Source of the DNA: Prevotella communis
GTDB taxonomy: Bacteria; Bacteroidota; Bacteroidia; Bacteroidales; Bacteroidaceae
Assembly (NCBI RefSeq): GCF_022024115.1
Contig: NZ_CP091792.1
Location: 186,001 to 250,000, forward strand
Direction: 5' to 3'
Length of the DNA: 64,000 nt
Position numbers and translations under genes: made by a program. This document shows, in pieces, positions 34,702-45,022 of the stretch (the stretch's first letter is position 1; the number at the start of each line of letters is the position of its first letter). A model generated the notes under the pieces. The model saw nothing but the letters and a program-made list of their open reading frames with translations, had not been told where the DNA came from and did not search any database.

Positions 34702-35889
34702 ATGAAGCATAATTTGTATATTTTTTCGGCTGTCTATCCGTATAATATCATGGGTGATTGTTTCTTAGAGGATGAATTAGAATATATTAGTAGATACTTT
34801 GACAGCATTATTATTATTCCATACACTTGGGAAACGGATTCAAAAAAAGGTATTCCTGATAATTATTCAGTTTTGCCTCCTATTCTAAGTAATAAATTTT
34901 CGTTTATTTTAAAGGGGATCTTTTCATTTACTGGCTTCAAGCTGCTGTTCCCTGAGTTATTTAACTTGAAAGTTTTTACCAGTAGAAAGAGATTGATTAC
35001 CTGGATTAAAGCCTACTCTTTTATGAATAATCTTTGTCATAGAAATGATATAATGGGAATAGGCGATAATCTATCGAAGAATGATGTATGCTATTTCTAT
35101 TGGGGGAAATGGAGTAATCTTCTGAGCGTGTTGTGGAAAGGAAAAACAAACATTGTTTCAAGATTTCACGGAGAGTGGGATTTATGGGAAGAATCAAGTG
35201 GAGGATGCGTCCCCTTAAGAAGCCAGGTGGCCGATAGTTTAGATATAGCTGTATTTATATCAAAGAAGGGGGAGAAATATTTCAAGGAACGTTACCGAAC
35301 AAAACGTACAGTACATGCGCCTTTGGGGAGCAGAGATTTTGGCGTTTCTGAAAAAAGTACAGATGGGATTATACGAATTCTTTCTTGTTCTTCAATCTAT
35401 CCCTTGAAAAGGGTCTCTATGATCTATGATTGTGTGAATCGATTTGCAGCCTCTCATGAAGTGTTATGGACCCATATAGGTGGCGGGGAAGACGAACTTA
35501 CATTAAAAGAACGGATAAAGAATACAGCAAATAGTAATCTGAAGGCTACCATTACAGGAATTAAGCCTCACGACTATGTTGTTGATTATTATCAACATAA
35601 TCAGGTGGATGTATTCATTAATCTAAGCACATCAGAAGGAATTCCGGTATCAATCATGGAAGCTATTTCTTGTGGAATCCCGGTTGTGGCTACTAATGTT
35701 GGTGGTAATAGCGAAATCGTAACAGATGAAACTGGGGTTCTTGTTAGCGATAACCCATCTATTGAAGAAGTTTGTAAGGCTATAGAAATAGTATTAAGCC
35801 ATAATTACGATACTCGTTCTTTTTGGAATTCAAACTACAATGCCGATGTCAATTATTCAAGGTTTGCATTAGAATTGAATAATTTGTAA
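34702..35889 (+). CDS. Family 4 glycosyltransferase
   Basis: 395 residues. The start is YIFSAVYPYNIMGDCFLEDE, and the C-terminal half has INLSTSEGIPVSIMEAISCG and TNVGGNSEIV, a GT4 donor-binding region. It begins immediately after the polymerase gene. Confidence 0.85.
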   Translation: MKHNLYIFSAVYPYNIMGDCFLEDELEYISRYFDSIIIIPYTWETDSKKGIPDNYSVLPPILSNKFSFILKGIFSFTGFKLLFPELFNLKVFTSRKRLITWIKAYSFMNNLCHRNDIMGIGDNLSKNDVCYFYWGKWSNLLSVLWKGKTNIVSRFHGEWDLWEESSGGCVPLRSQVADSLDIAVFISKKGEKYFKERYRTKRTVHAPLGSRDFGVSEKSTDGIIRILSCSSIYPLKRVSMIYDCVNRFAASHEVLWTHIGGGEDELTLKERIKNTANSNLKATITGIKPHDYVVDYYQHNQVDVFINLSTSEGIPVSIMEAISCGIPVVATNVGGNSEIVTDETGVLVSDNPSIEEVCKAIEIVLSHNYDTRSFWNSNYNADVNYSRFALELNNL

Positions 35890-35902
35890 AAACGAATTTA
35901 TT

Positions 35903-36928
35903 ATGAGCCATAGAATCGAGTATCTTGACTTTTTACGTGGTATTGCAATTGTTTTTGTTGTAATGGGGCATTTTATTCAGTATAATTTGACAGGAACCAC
36001 TGCAACAAGTTGTTTTAATTCCATATACAGTTTTCATATGGGTTTTTTCTTTTTTTTAAGTGGGTGTGTCGCTGCTCTTTCGTGCTCAAATAACACTTGG
36101 CAGAGATTTCCTTCATTTTTAAAAAAGAAATCCATACAGCTACTGCTCCCATTCTTAGTATGGGGGGGGGTACTTTCAATGAAACTAGGTCAGTTAAATT
36201 TTCTTGAGATTCCGAAACGCTTATTTGTTATTCTTAAAGATCCTTATATTGATGCTCCATGGTTTTTATTTGAATTATTTTTTATCCAAATTATATATTA
36301 TATATGTTGTACTGTTAGTTCTGGCTGTAAAAATCGTTTAGGTCTGAATGCTTCATTACTATTGTCAGTTCCTGTTATTGTTATATTATTATTGATTAAA
36401 CATAGATTAATAGGCTCTGGCTATTCATGGGTTAACCCAATGTACCTTTGTTGCTTTATATGGGGGCATATGGTGCAAACTTATTCTGACATAAAAATAA
36501 ATGAGAAACTGAATATGCTGATCATTTTTATTGCGGCATTGTTTTTCTTTTGCATAGTTCCATTCTACGATTTTAAAATGGAACCAGCGTATTATAGAGA
36601 GGCTATAAAACTTACATGTTCAGTTTTGTTCTCTTTGGTGGCCTATGCGATCGTTAAGCATTATTATAGTAATATTCCTGCAAAGGTTCAAGGGCTTTAT
36701 AACTATTTGGGTACACATACTATAGAAATTTACTTAACGCATTTTTGTGTCATATCAATTTGCTTGAAGTGTTGTCTAGATACAAGCATGATAAATAGTA
36801 TTCCGCTGCTTCTTGCATTATATGTGATTTCTATTCCATTTGCATTACTGACAATTAAGATTTCAGATATAATTAAAGCTATACCCTTTTTGTCTTTGTT
36901 GTTATACGGAAAGAAAAGTTTATGGTAA
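35903..36928 (+). CDS. Acyltransferase-3 family membrane protein
   Basis: 341 residues with RIEYLDFLRGIAIVFVVMGH, the classic conserved start with Arg and His, and about ten TM segments. Likely a sugar O-acetyltransferase. It overlaps the next gene by 7 bases. Confidence 0.85.
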   Translation: MSHRIEYLDFLRGIAIVFVVMGHFIQYNLTGTTATSCFNSIYSFHMGFFFFLSGCVAALSCSNNTWQRFPSFLKKKSIQLLLPFLVWGGVLSMKLGQLNFLEIPKRLFVILKDPYIDAPWFLFELFFIQIIYYICCTVSSGCKNRLGLNASLLLSVPVIVILLLIKHRLIGSGYSWVNPMYLCCFIWGHMVQTYSDIKINEKLNMLIIFIAALFFFCIVPFYDFKMEPAYYREAIKLTCSVLFSLVAYAIVKHYYSNIPAKVQGLYNYLGTHTIEIYLTHFCVISICLKCCLDTSMINSIPLLLALYVISIPFALLTIKISDIIKAIPFLSLLLYGKKSLW

Positions 36929-37977
36929 TGACCGATATTAAAATATTAAATCAAAGAACTCAAAGTAACGTTAGTTCTAGAGATAGTGCTTTGGATGTTG
37001 CTAGAGGCATGGCATTATTCTTAGTCGTGTTGTCTCATGCTTGTATTGTTTCATATTACTTGACCGAGTTTTATATCGTTGCATTTTTTTTGTTGTCGGG
37101 TTATTTGAGTAAGGAGAGAAACAGTTATTGGTCCAGCATAAAGAAAAAAAGTAAACGTGTTCTTTTGCCTTATTTCGTTAACAGTTTAATTCTTCTCATT
37201 ATATATGCAGTTTTAAACTCTTTCTCTTCAGATTATATAATAACATCACTTTTAGGAGTCTTATATTCACGTAATTCAATTTACATAGGAGGTGAATCTA
37301 TAATGGTTAGTGGTAATGCTCCTCTATGGTATTTAACATCGTTCTTTTCAACTTCAATTCTATTCCATGCTGTTATTGGTTATTATTCTAGAAGTTTCAG
37401 GAAAGGACTTTGTTTACTTGCTGTTCTTATTTCTGTCTCCATTGCATTGTCATCTATACCAATTTTATTGCCATGGAGTATTGATATGGTACCCTTTTTT
37501 ACTGTAGTGATGCTTATAGGGTATTCTTTAAAAAACAAAAATATTAGTCTTAACTTTAATTGGTTAGCTACAGCGACCCTACTATTATGCTATATTGCAG
37601 TATGTTATGATAATGGTCCGGTAAATCTAAGCATAAGAAGATTTTGGGGGGGGCAAATTAATACTTTGATTGCTGGGATTTGTGGTTCACTGTTTTGTAT
37701 TAGTTTATGCTATAAAAAATTACTTTTACCTGTTCGTCTATTTTTTGAGAAGATTGGAACGAATTCTATTGTGGTGTTGTCATATCATATTTTATTTTTT
37801 GGCTTGTATCGGAGAATAATTAGTTTGATTTTATCAAGTAATGAAGTTTCAATCGTGGATTCGTTTTGGTGTAATATGCTAATCGTAATTATTTCTATAA
37901 TCACTTGTATTATCATAGGAAGAATCGTGGAGTACATCAAAACGTTTAAAATAGAGCGTGATATAAAGAGAGACTAG
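36922..37977 (+). CDS. Acyltransferase-3 family membrane protein
   Basis: 351 residues with SRDSALDVARGMALFLVVLS-H and about ten TM segments, a further member of the same family. Three acyltransferases in one locus point to a heavily O-acetylated polymer. Confidence 0.85.
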   Translation: MVMTDIKILNQRTQSNVSSRDSALDVARGMALFLVVLSHACIVSYYLTEFYIVAFFLLSGYLSKERNSYWSSIKKKSKRVLLPYFVNSLILLIIYAVLNSFSSDYIITSLLGVLYSRNSIYIGGESIMVSGNAPLWYLTSFFSTSILFHAVIGYYSRSFRKGLCLLAVLISVSIALSSIPILLPWSIDMVPFFTVVMLIGYSLKNKNISLNFNWLATATLLLCYIAVCYDNGPVNLSIRRFWGGQINTLIAGICGSLFCISLCYKKLLLPVRLFFEKIGTNSIVVLSYHILFFGLYRRIISLILSSNEVSIVDSFWCNMLIVIISIITCIIIGRIVEYIKTFKIERDIKRD

Positions 37978-37997
37978 TTAAACTCGCAATATACGGT

Positions 37998-39413
37998 ATG
38001 AAAAGCGAAGCAAAGAGTAGTGTTCTTTGGAGTGGTATTCAAAATATTGCAAACCAGGGAATTCATTTTATTATAACAGTAATAATAGCCCGCCTGTTGA
38101 CACCTGAGGACTACGGCTTAATAGCTATGCTTGCTATCTTTTTTGGCCTAGCACAAGCTTTTATTGATAGTGGTTTATCTGGCGCATTAATTCAAAAGAA
38201 GAATTGTACAGATAAGGATTTTAATAGTGTGTTTGTTTTTGCTGTCAGTGTCTCAGTAATATTGTACCTTCTTTTGTTTATATGTGCTCCTCTAATAGCA
38301 AAACTATATAAGAATGACTTGTTAATAAGCTTAACAAGAGTATATTTGTTTAGTCTTGTTATAAATGCCATAGGGATAGTTCCTATGACAATTATGCATA
38401 AAAACCTACAATTTAAGCAATTTGCGTATATAACCACAGCTATTAATATATTTTCAGGAGTCGTAGCTATTATCACGGCATACAACGGTTTGGCTTATTG
38501 GGCCCTGGTTATCCAGATAATGATAACATCATGCTTGTCAACTATAGCTTATTTCTTTGTTACTAAATGGAAACCATCCTTTGAATTTTCTATGGAATCA
38601 TTTAAGAGCATGATTTCTTTTGGCTTTCCTGTAATGTTAACTTCTGTGGTACATGCAATCTATAATAATTTGTATTCTTTAGTTATTGGAGCCAAATATG
38701 ACTCAAGAGAACTTGGCCTTTACAACCGTGCGTATTCTTTCTCTAGCCTTGTACCGACAACGTTTAGTAATTTTTCAATGAGGGCAATGTTTCCTGTTCT
38801 TGCACGAGCTCAAGATAATAAAGAAGAATTAAAGAATAAAGTTTTAGAGATGCTACACTTATCATTATATGTGGTAGTGCCTATTAATGTATACTTGTTG
38901 GTTAATTGTCATGATATTATAATGATTGTGCTAGGAGACAAGTGGCTTGATTTGGTGCCATATTTAATGATTCTATGTGTCTCTTGTCTTTCCTATATAT
39001 ATACAAACATTCATATGACGACATTTAAAATTATAGGGAAAACAAAGAACCTTTTCGTTTCAGAAACAATTCGTAAATTACTTGGTCTGTTAACTATAAT
39101 TATAACTGTTCCATATGGGGTTATGGTAATGGTTTATGGTTTATTGGTATATTCAATTCTTGATGTTATAATTAGCGCATTTATATTGGACTACAGTTTC
39201 TCAATAGGTTTCTTTAAACAGCTTAAAGCTTCTTTTACGCCGGTTTTGTTTTCCGTGATTTCGGGATTTGTTTGTTGGGGAATAATGTTGGTTTTCACTA
39301 ATCTCTATGTGCGTTTTGCTATTTGTACTTTATCATTCGGTTTTTGTTACTTAGCTTTATCATTGCTAGTTAAAGAACGTGGTTTATATTTTATAAAGAA
39401 TTATTTTAAATAA
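37998..39413 (+). CDS. Lipid-linked repeat unit flippase (Wzx-like)
   Basis: 471 residues, about twelve to fourteen TM helices, start KSSVLWSGIQNIANQGIHFI and IIARLLTPEDYGLIAMLAIF, the polysaccharide transporter (MATE/PST-type) signature. It moves undecaprenyl-linked units across the inner membrane. Confidence 0.9.
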   Translation: MKSEAKSSVLWSGIQNIANQGIHFIITVIIARLLTPEDYGLIAMLAIFFGLAQAFIDSGLSGALIQKKNCTDKDFNSVFVFAVSVSVILYLLLFICAPLIAKLYKNDLLISLTRVYLFSLVINAIGIVPMTIMHKNLQFKQFAYITTAINIFSGVVAIITAYNGLAYWALVIQIMITSCLSTIAYFFVTKWKPSFEFSMESFKSMISFGFPVMLTSVVHAIYNNLYSLVIGAKYDSRELGLYNRAYSFSSLVPTTFSNFSMRAMFPVLARAQDNKEELKNKVLEMLHLSLYVVVPINVYLLVNCHDIIMIVLGDKWLDLVPYLMILCVSCLSYIYTNIHMTTFKIIGKTKNLFVSETIRKLLGLLTIIITVPYGVMVMVYGLLVYSILDVIISAFILDYSFSIGFFKQLKASFTPVLFSVISGFVCWGIMLVFTNLYVRFAICTLSFGFCYLALSLLVKERGLYFIKNYFK

Positions 39414-39427
39414 CTTTTATTTGTCTA

Positions 39428-40660
39428 ATGATTATTTGGTTTGTCAATAAAGAGGCGGCACCATCCACTGAATTTGCTACTCACATGAGGACTTTGCGAC
39501 AAGCGAAGTTCTTTCAAGACAAGGGGTATGAAGTAAAGGTGTTCTGTTCTGCAGTCATCCATAATTCAAAGATAGTTCATAAGTTTAAAGGTATTTATCA
39601 GGAAGAGATTCATGATGATGTGCCATTGGTGTTTGTAAAATGCCCAGAATATGGGGAAAGTTTTGTGAAACGAGTGCTCTCGTTCATTGTGTTCTCCATC
39701 AATATGCTGAGAATAAAAGCAGACAAGAAACCAGACATCATTGTCCACGAATCGAAAACGCCCTTTGATATTCTCTGTATGAGGCTTGCCAAGAAATACA
39801 ATGCTCGCTATATTGTTGATATTGAAGATCTATGGCCGTTTGAGTTTGAGCAAGTTGGGGTAATATCAAAGAATAATCCGATACTAAAACTTTTCTATAG
39901 GCTTCAACGTTATATCTATTCGAAAGGAGAGCATGTCGTAATCTCTATGGAGGGCGGCCAAGACTATGTAAGAGAGAGAAAATGGGATAAAGAACAGGGA
40001 GGTCCTATAGACATAAACCGTGTTCATTATGTTAATAATGGTATTAGTCTAGAAGAGTTCAAATATAATGCTGAGAACTATACTGTTTATGATGACGAAT
40101 TGACGGATAAAGATACATTCAAAGTTATTTATCTTGGTAGTATCAGGCTTGCTAACAATCTCGACCAACTTCTAGATGCCGCCAAAGTACTACAGACAGA
40201 AAGGAATATAAAGTTTCTAATATTTGGTGACGGTCCTGAGCGTGCAGGATTAGAAGCACGTTGCGAAAAAGAACATATTGGAAATGTTGTATTCAAAAAC
40301 AAGTGGATAGAGCTGAAATATGTTCCTTACGTTTTGTCTCATGCTGATTTGCATATACTTAACTATGGAAAAAACTGGGCACCTTATGGTGGATCTATGA
40401 ATAAGATGATGATGGCATTTGCCAGTGGCAAACCGATGGTTTGCAATGCGGATTTGCCATACTCTGAAATCAATCGTCATAACTTGGGAATTGACAAGGT
40501 TTTTGATAATCCAGAAGAATACGCACAAGCTATCAAAAGCATCTATGATATGCCTAAGAATGAGTATGAGGCAATGTGTAATCGCGTGAAAGAGGTCGCC
40601 CAAAGATATGATATCAATTATCTATGTGAGAGGTTTGCTGAATACTGTGAGATAAAATGA
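39428..40660 (+). CDS. Family 4 glycosyltransferase
   Basis: 410 residues, start IIWFVNKEAAPSTEFATHMR, with VIYLGSIRLANNLDQLLDAA and a C-terminal donor-site region (GGSMNKMMMAFASGKPMVCN). It overlaps the next gene by 4 bases (ATGA). Confidence 0.85.
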   Translation: MIIWFVNKEAAPSTEFATHMRTLRQAKFFQDKGYEVKVFCSAVIHNSKIVHKFKGIYQEEIHDDVPLVFVKCPEYGESFVKRVLSFIVFSINMLRIKADKKPDIIVHESKTPFDILCMRLAKKYNARYIVDIEDLWPFEFEQVGVISKNNPILKLFYRLQRYIYSKGEHVVISMEGGQDYVRERKWDKEQGGPIDINRVHYVNNGISLEEFKYNAENYTVYDDELTDKDTFKVIYLGSIRLANNLDQLLDAAKVLQTERNIKFLIFGDGPERAGLEARCEKEHIGNVVFKNKWIELKYVPYVLSHADLHILNYGKNWAPYGGSMNKMMMAFASGKPMVCNADLPYSEINRHNLGIDKVFDNPEEYAQAIKSIYDMPKNEYEAMCNRVKEVAQRYDINYLCERFAEYCEIK

Positions 40661-41748
40661 AAGAAGTTATTGTTCCCCTGTTGAGAATGGGGTTGGGAAA
40701 TAGTTTGGCAGAAGACGAGAATCTGTCAGACTATATTATGCTACCAGCAGATAAGTGGGAAGCATTAGGGAACTTAGCTCGTGAACAGGGCGTTTTGGGT
40801 ATTATGCTCGACGGCGTAGATAAATTAGAGACCACGCCCTATGGTGCAACTAGGGCTTTAAAAGCTAGCCAGAAGCTAGAGTGGATTGGTGAAGTGTTGC
40901 TAATTGAGCAAAAAAATCGCCAGCAGACAGCTGTTATGAACGCCCTTGCTACGAGGTGGAAGAATAACGGTTGTCGTGTGATGGTGATGAAGGGACAAGC
41001 CAATGCTACGCTCTATCCCAAACCTGAGCATAGAAATCCAGGGGATATTGACTGCTATCTTTTCGAACATTATTCAGTTGGAAATACCATTGCTCGACAG
41101 GAGGGAAGTTCAGTAGATGAAAGTTGGTATAAGCATTCTGTTATTAACTATAAAGGTGAAACATTTGAAAACCATCAATTCTTTGTGCACACCCGTGAGG
41201 GTAAAAGAAGCAAATTATTGGAAAAGGAATTGGAAGAGGCTTTGAAAGTTGAAGAGAGTGAGTTTAAACAACTTACTCCTTCTACTGTTATGCCACCTGT
41301 TCAATGGACGGCAATGTTTCTGACCTATCATGCTTGTGCTCATTTTTTAACTGAAGGTTTAAGATTGAAGCAGGTTCTCGACTGGGCAACTTTCTTAAAG
41401 GCTCATCAAAATGATGTCGATTGGATAAAGTTCTATACGTTTTGTGAAAGATTTCATTTGAACATTTTTGCAGAGACGATAACCTCTATCTGCTGTAATC
41501 ATTTAGGTGTTGAGATTTCAAATTCAGAAATTAGGATGAATGAAGCCTACGCCGAAAGAATGCTAAATAGTATTCTATATGATGATGACTATATTTACAA
41601 TGAGGGTGAAGGCGGATGGAGGGAAAAGTGGCATATTGTGAGGAATCTTTTTCATTACCGTTGGAAATACGAGGATATATATAGAGATAGTATTTGGAAA
41701 CAGTTGTGGTATTATGCAGCTGGATATATTTTTAATACTGAAAGTTAG
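40657..41748 (+). CDS. Nucleotidyltransferase-family protein (PF14907-like)
   Basis: 363 residues with [20 protein letters not shown] followed by [10 protein letters not shown] (G-D-I-D metal site). This is the uncharacterised nucleotidyltransferase family often found in polysaccharide loci. The acceptor is unknown. It is coupled to the upstream GT4 gene. Confidence 0.8.
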   Translation: MKEVIVPLLRMGLGNSLAEDENLSDYIMLPADKWEALGNLAREQGVLGIMLDGVDKLETTPYGATRALKASQKLEWIGEVLLIEQKNRQQTAVMNALATRWKNNGCRVMVMKGQANATLYPKPEHRNPGDIDCYLFEHYSVGNTIARQEGSSVDESWYKHSVINYKGETFENHQFFVHTREGKRSKLLEKELEEALKVEESEFKQLTPSTVMPPVQWTAMFLTYHACAHFLTEGLRLKQVLDWATFLKAHQNDVDWIKFYTFCERFHLNIFAETITSICCNHLGVEISNSEIRMNEAYAERMLNSILYDDDYIYNEGEGGWREKWHIVRNLFHYRWKYEDIYRDSIWKQLWYYAAGYIFNTES

Positions 41749-41774
41749 TTTATTCTTTTGAAATATGTGTTGAC

Positions 41775-42686
41775 ATGAAAGGCATAGTACTCGCCGGAGG
41801 TTCCGGTACCAGACTTTACCCTATCACAAAGGGCGTGAGCAAGCAATTGCTCCCAATTTATGATAAACCAATGGTTTATTATCCTATTTCTGCACTTATG
41901 TTGGCTGGAATTAGGGATATTTTAATCATTAGTACGCCATACGACTTGCCAGGCTTCAAACGTCTTTTAGGTGACGGATCTGACTATGGCGTACACTTTG
42001 AGTATGCGGAACAACCTTCTCCCGATGGACTTGCTCAGGCATTTATTATTGGTGAGAAGTTCATTGGTGATGATAGCGCGTGTTTGGTTTTGGGTGATAA
42101 TATTTTCTATGGTGCGGGGTTTACAAAACTCCTGAGAAATGCTGTGGAAGATGCTGAGGTGAATAAGAAGGCCACTGTTTTTGGCTATTGGGTTCACGAT
42201 CCTGAACGCTATGGCGTTGCTGAGTTTGATAAAGAGGGAAATTGTCTCTCTATTGAGGAGAAACCTGCTAATCCGAAGTCAAATTATGCAGTGGTAGGTC
42301 TTTACTTCTATCCCAACAAGGTAGTTGATGTGGCGAAGCATATCAAACCTTCAGCCCGTGGCGAATTGGAGATTACTACCGTGAACCAGGAATTCTTGAA
42401 AGATGGCGAACTGAAGGTACAGACCTTGGGGCGTGGATTCGCATGGCTTGATACCGGTACCCATGATTCTCTCTCTGAGGCATCAACGTTTGTTGAGGTA
42501 ATAGAGAAACGTCAAGGATTGAAGGTCGCTTGTCTGGAAGGTATTGCTTACCGCAACGGTTGGATTAGCGAGGAGAAGATGCGCGAGCTGGCTAAACCTA
42601 TGCTGAAAAACCAGTATGGTCAATACCTGTTGCGCGTGATTGATGAACTGAAAGAATCAGTTAATTCTGATACATTTAGAAGATAA
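41775..42686 (+). CDS. rfbA: Glucose-1-phosphate thymidylyltransferase
   Basis: 303 residues, start [20 protein letters not shown], with LGDNIFYG and [15 protein letters not shown], a full-length RmlA. It makes dTDP-glucose. The next enzyme (rmlB, 4,6-dehydratase) is not in the window and must be supplied elsewhere. The FdtA-like genes follow directly. Confidence 0.93.
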   Translation: MKGIVLAGGSGTRLYPITKGVSKQLLPIYDKPMVYYPISALMLAGIRDILIISTPYDLPGFKRLLGDGSDYGVHFEYAEQPSPDGLAQAFIIGEKFIGDDSACLVLGDNIFYGAGFTKLLRNAVEDAEVNKKATVFGYWVHDPERYGVAEFDKEGNCLSIEEKPANPKSNYAVVGLYFYPNKVVDVAKHIKPSARGELEITTVNQEFLKDGELKVQTLGRGFAWLDTGTHDSLSEASTFVEVIEKRQGLKVACLEGIAYRNGWISEEKMRELAKPMLKNQYGQYLLRVIDELKESVNSDTFRR

Positions 42687-42688
42687 CT

Positions 42689-43108
42689 ATGGCAACAGTC
42701 GAGGACGTTAGAATAATAGAACTGCCCAAGTTTTTGGATGCTCGTGGGAACCTCTCATTTGCAGAACAGAATAACCATATTCCGTTTGAGATTAAACGGA
42801 CATATTGGATTTATGATGTTCCGGGAGGTGAAGACCGTGGCGGTCACGCATTCAAAGAGAATCAGGAAGTGGTAATTGCTCTATCTGGAGCATTTGATAT
42901 GTTGGTGGATGACGGAGAGCATCAGAAGAAGTTTGAACTGAACCGTTCTTATTACGGGTTGTATATCCCTGCTGGTCTGTGGCGCACTATGGAGAATTTC
43001 TCTACCAACTCGTTTGCATTGGAGTTTGGTTCAGTGAAGTATTCTGCAGAAGACTATATCCGTGATTATGATGAATTCTTAAAACTGAAGAAAGATGGCA
43101 AAATATAG
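42689..43108 (+). CDS. FdtA/WxcM-like dTDP-sugar 3,4-ketoisomerase, copy 1
   Basis: 139-residue cupin: IELPKFLDARGNLSFAEQNN, YWIYDVPGGEDRGGHAFKEN (His), and a YGLYIPAGLWRTMENFS strand. Isomerises dTDP-4-keto-6-deoxyglucose to the 3-keto form for transamination. It overlaps the second copy by 14 bases. The sequence has G-G-H-A where copy 2 has R-G-A-H-A-H, so the two may differ in substrate or activity. Confidence 0.85.
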   Translation: MATVEDVRIIELPKFLDARGNLSFAEQNNHIPFEIKRTYWIYDVPGGEDRGGHAFKENQEVVIALSGAFDMLVDDGEHQKKFELNRSYYGLYIPAGLWRTMENFSTNSFALEFGSVKYSAEDYIRDYDEFLKLKKDGKI

Positions 43109-43517
43109 TGTGTTCGACTGCTCGATGGTGGAGCTGGATAAGCACCATAGCGACCGAAAGGGAAACCTGACAGTGGTGCAGAATGGTGAGACTTTGCCAT
43201 TTGATGTGAAGAGGGTGTATTACCTGTATGACGTACCGGGTGGTGAGAGCCGTGGCGCCCATGCACACAGAGATTTGGAACAATTGATCATTGCTGCATC
43301 TGGTTCGTTTACTGTGACGCTGGATGATGGTAAATGCAAACGCTCTTTCTTTTTGAACAGACCATATCAAGGACTGTATGTAAAGCCAGGGATGTGGCGT
43401 GATCTTGAGGATTTTTCTTCTGGAGCTGTATGTATGGTATTGGCTAGTGAGGTGTACCAAAAAGAGGATTATATTCGGGATTATCAGGAGTTCTTGGAGT
43501 TCCGGAAAGAGGAATAG
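43095..43517 (+). CDS. FdtA/WxcM-like dTDP-sugar 3,4-ketoisomerase, copy 2
   Basis: 140-residue cupin, about half identical to copy 1: YYLYDVPGGESRGAHAHRDL carries the canonical H-A-H metal/catalytic motif. Tandem with copy 1. The two could form a heteromer or make two different sugars. Confidence 0.87.
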   Translation: MAKYSVFDCSMVELDKHHSDRKGNLTVVQNGETLPFDVKRVYYLYDVPGGESRGAHAHRDLEQLIIAASGSFTVTLDDGKCKRSFFLNRPYQGLYVKPGMWRDLEDFSSGAVCMVLASEVYQKEDYIRDYQEFLEFRKEE

Positions 43518-43520
43518 GTT

Positions 43521-43712
43521 ATGTTACCTTCGCAATTAAAAAGACGTTTGGAACTGTTTCTTGAAAACGAGGCTCGCTCATGTTCAATGGATTTTGGATG
43601 TGTTACACCTGAATATGTATTCCGCTCTTGGGGTGGGAGCGTTGCTATAGATGAGATAGCAACGGGACTTACTGAACTGCGGAAACAAGGAGTCCCAGAA
43701 TTGGGAATATGA
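43521..43712 (+). CDS. Small conserved protein (ENE-x-RSCSMDFGC family), copy 1
   Basis: 63 residues containing ENEARSCSMDFGCVTPEYVF and RSWGGSV. A paralogue of 54 residues at 56955 has ENETRSCSMDFGCITAEYVY. Both sit beside a DegT aminotransferase in the polysaccharide locus. No family or function recognised. Confidence 0.6.
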   Translation: MLPSQLKRRLELFLENEARSCSMDFGCVTPEYVFRSWGGSVAIDEIATGLTELRKQGVPELGI

Positions 43713-43764
43713 AGAAACCTATATTATTGAATTTGAATAATAAAAATCATAGAGTTGTAGAATT

Positions 43765-44031
43765 ATGAACATGAAACTTAGAAATATTCCTTTTTCGCCT
43801 CCTGACATGACTGAGCAGGAGGCTGACCTCGTACGTGAGGCGATTATGTCGGGCTGGATCACAACGGGTCCGAAGACAAAAGAGTTTGAACGACTGATTG
43901 CTATGTGCTGCGGCACAGAGAAGGCGGTCTGTCTGAATAGTGCTACGGCTTGTATGGAATGCATCCTGAGAGGACAGGGGGGACAGGTCAGCGTCTCGCG
44001 GCGGCGTGAGGGTACAAGTCGAGCTGCTTAG
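43765..44031 (+). pseudogene. Truncated DegT/DnrJ/EryC1 aminotransferase, cut by a transposase element
   Basis: The first 69 residues (NMKLRNIPFSPPDMTE, SGWITTGPKTKEFERL, VCLNSATACMECILRG) are the N-terminus of a DegT aminotransferase related to the intact gene at 55089. The frame then runs into the transposase element (from 43970) and stops at 44031. The PLP lysine region is lost. Identity to the intact copy is only partial, so it is not a simple target duplication. Confidence 0.85.
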
Positions 44032-44072
44032 TTCGGCTTGACTTTGATAATAGAGTGAAGAATAAAACGGTA

Positions 44073-44882
44073 TTAGAGTTTCCCTGAATTCCAGATACGG
44101 TGGATGACTCCTTTGCCTATGCCAGTGAGTCGCTCCAGTTGTCGCAAGGAGGCGCCGCAATCTTTTAGTTCGAGAAAGACTTGTTGCTTGGTGTTGTTGT
44201 CCAACTGTTGAAAGGCATTGTTATTAGTAACACCAGTTTTCTCTATAATAAGTTTCCAAATCTGATCGTCTGAGGGCCTGCGGCGAGAGCTGCCTTCAAT
44301 ATCCAGGCAATAGACGTCTTCGGGTAGAGGCTCGTTTACCCAGGCTTCAAGTTCGGTAAAGGGAATACGATTCAGCACTGTCTTCGTATTGCAAATCTGA
44401 AAGACTGAATCTACGCTTCCGTCATATTCAGACCAGGAACTATACTCATAGTCTTTGACATGTTCAACAATGCCTGCCTTGACTGGGTTCTGATGGATGT
44501 AGCGCAGTAGGGTGGTGAAGTAGGCCATGTCGTTTACTGGCTCTGATTTGAATCGCTCTTTGAAGAGATGCCCATCACGGCCGTATTTCCGATTATAGTA
44601 ATAAACGTAAGAACTGGCAATACGCTTGATGGTGTCTCCAACGGGTTCTTCTCGTTCACGTATTAGCAGATGGAAGTGGTTTGACATCAAGCAATAGGCA
44701 TAATAGGTGCAGTTGGTGCCACAGGGATTGCCATCATCATCGTATTGGACGCGCATACGGTCGAGGGTGTTGATGAACTGGTAATAGTCCTCTGCATCGC
44801 AGAAGATCTCCTGATGGTTAATACCTCGCATCATGACATGAAAGATACCGGTGCTTGATGGTTTACGTGGCTGTCTGGGCAT
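44073..44882 (-). CDS. REP-associated Y1 transposase (RAYT), copy 1
   Basis: 269 residues from MPRQPRKPSSTGIFHVMMRG. The HUH motif is in LMSNHFHLLIREREE, the likely catalytic Tyr in SYVYYYNRKYGRDGHLFKER, and the C-terminal helix-turn-helix in GASLRQLERLTGIGKGVIHR. It is a single-strand nuclease/transposase that acts on REP-like hairpins. An upstream start at 44957 is possible but the TACCTTTG promoter at 44903-44910 lies between it and ATG 44882. About 98% like copy 2 at 58568. Confidence 0.9.
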   Translation of the reverse strand: MPRQPRKPSSTGIFHVMMRGINHQEIFCDAEDYYQFINTLDRMRVQYDDDGNPCGTNCTYYAYCLMSNHFHLLIREREEPVGDTIKRIASSYVYYYNRKYGRDGHLFKERFKSEPVNDMAYFTTLLRYIHQNPVKAGIVEHVKDYEYSSWSEYDGSVDSVFQICNTKTVLNRIPFTELEAWVNEPLPEDVYCLDIEGSSRRRPSDDQIWKLIIEKTGVTNNNAFQQLDNNTKQQVFLELKDCGASLRQLERLTGIGKGVIHRIWNSGKL

Positions 44883-44902
44883 GAGTTTTTTCTTTTGACG
44901 CG

Positions 44903-44910
44903 CAAAGGTA
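44903..44910 (-). promoter_or_regulatory. -7 element of transposase copy 1
   Basis: TACCTTTG on the - strand, 21 bases before the start. Copy 2 has TAACTTTG at the same place. Confidence 0.5.
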
Positions 44911-45022
44911 CGAAATAATTTATATAGAGAGAACGGAAAACGGGGATTTTTGAACACGAATCACTCGAATATCACGAATATGACTAAAGCGAGTCTTGGA
45001 TCTATGAATTAAACTATTTAGA

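Larger units (their letters stand above)
43970..44939. mobile_element. REP-associated transposase element, copy 1
   Basis: This segment and 58467-59435 share both borders: GAGGACAGGGGGGACAGGTC at the left and AGAGAGAACGGAAA at the right, each about 970 bp. Near the left border CTCGCG-GCGG-CGTGAG can fold. No terminal inverted repeats are seen, consistent with a Y1 (HUH) transposase. Inserted in the DegT gene. Confidence 0.75.
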
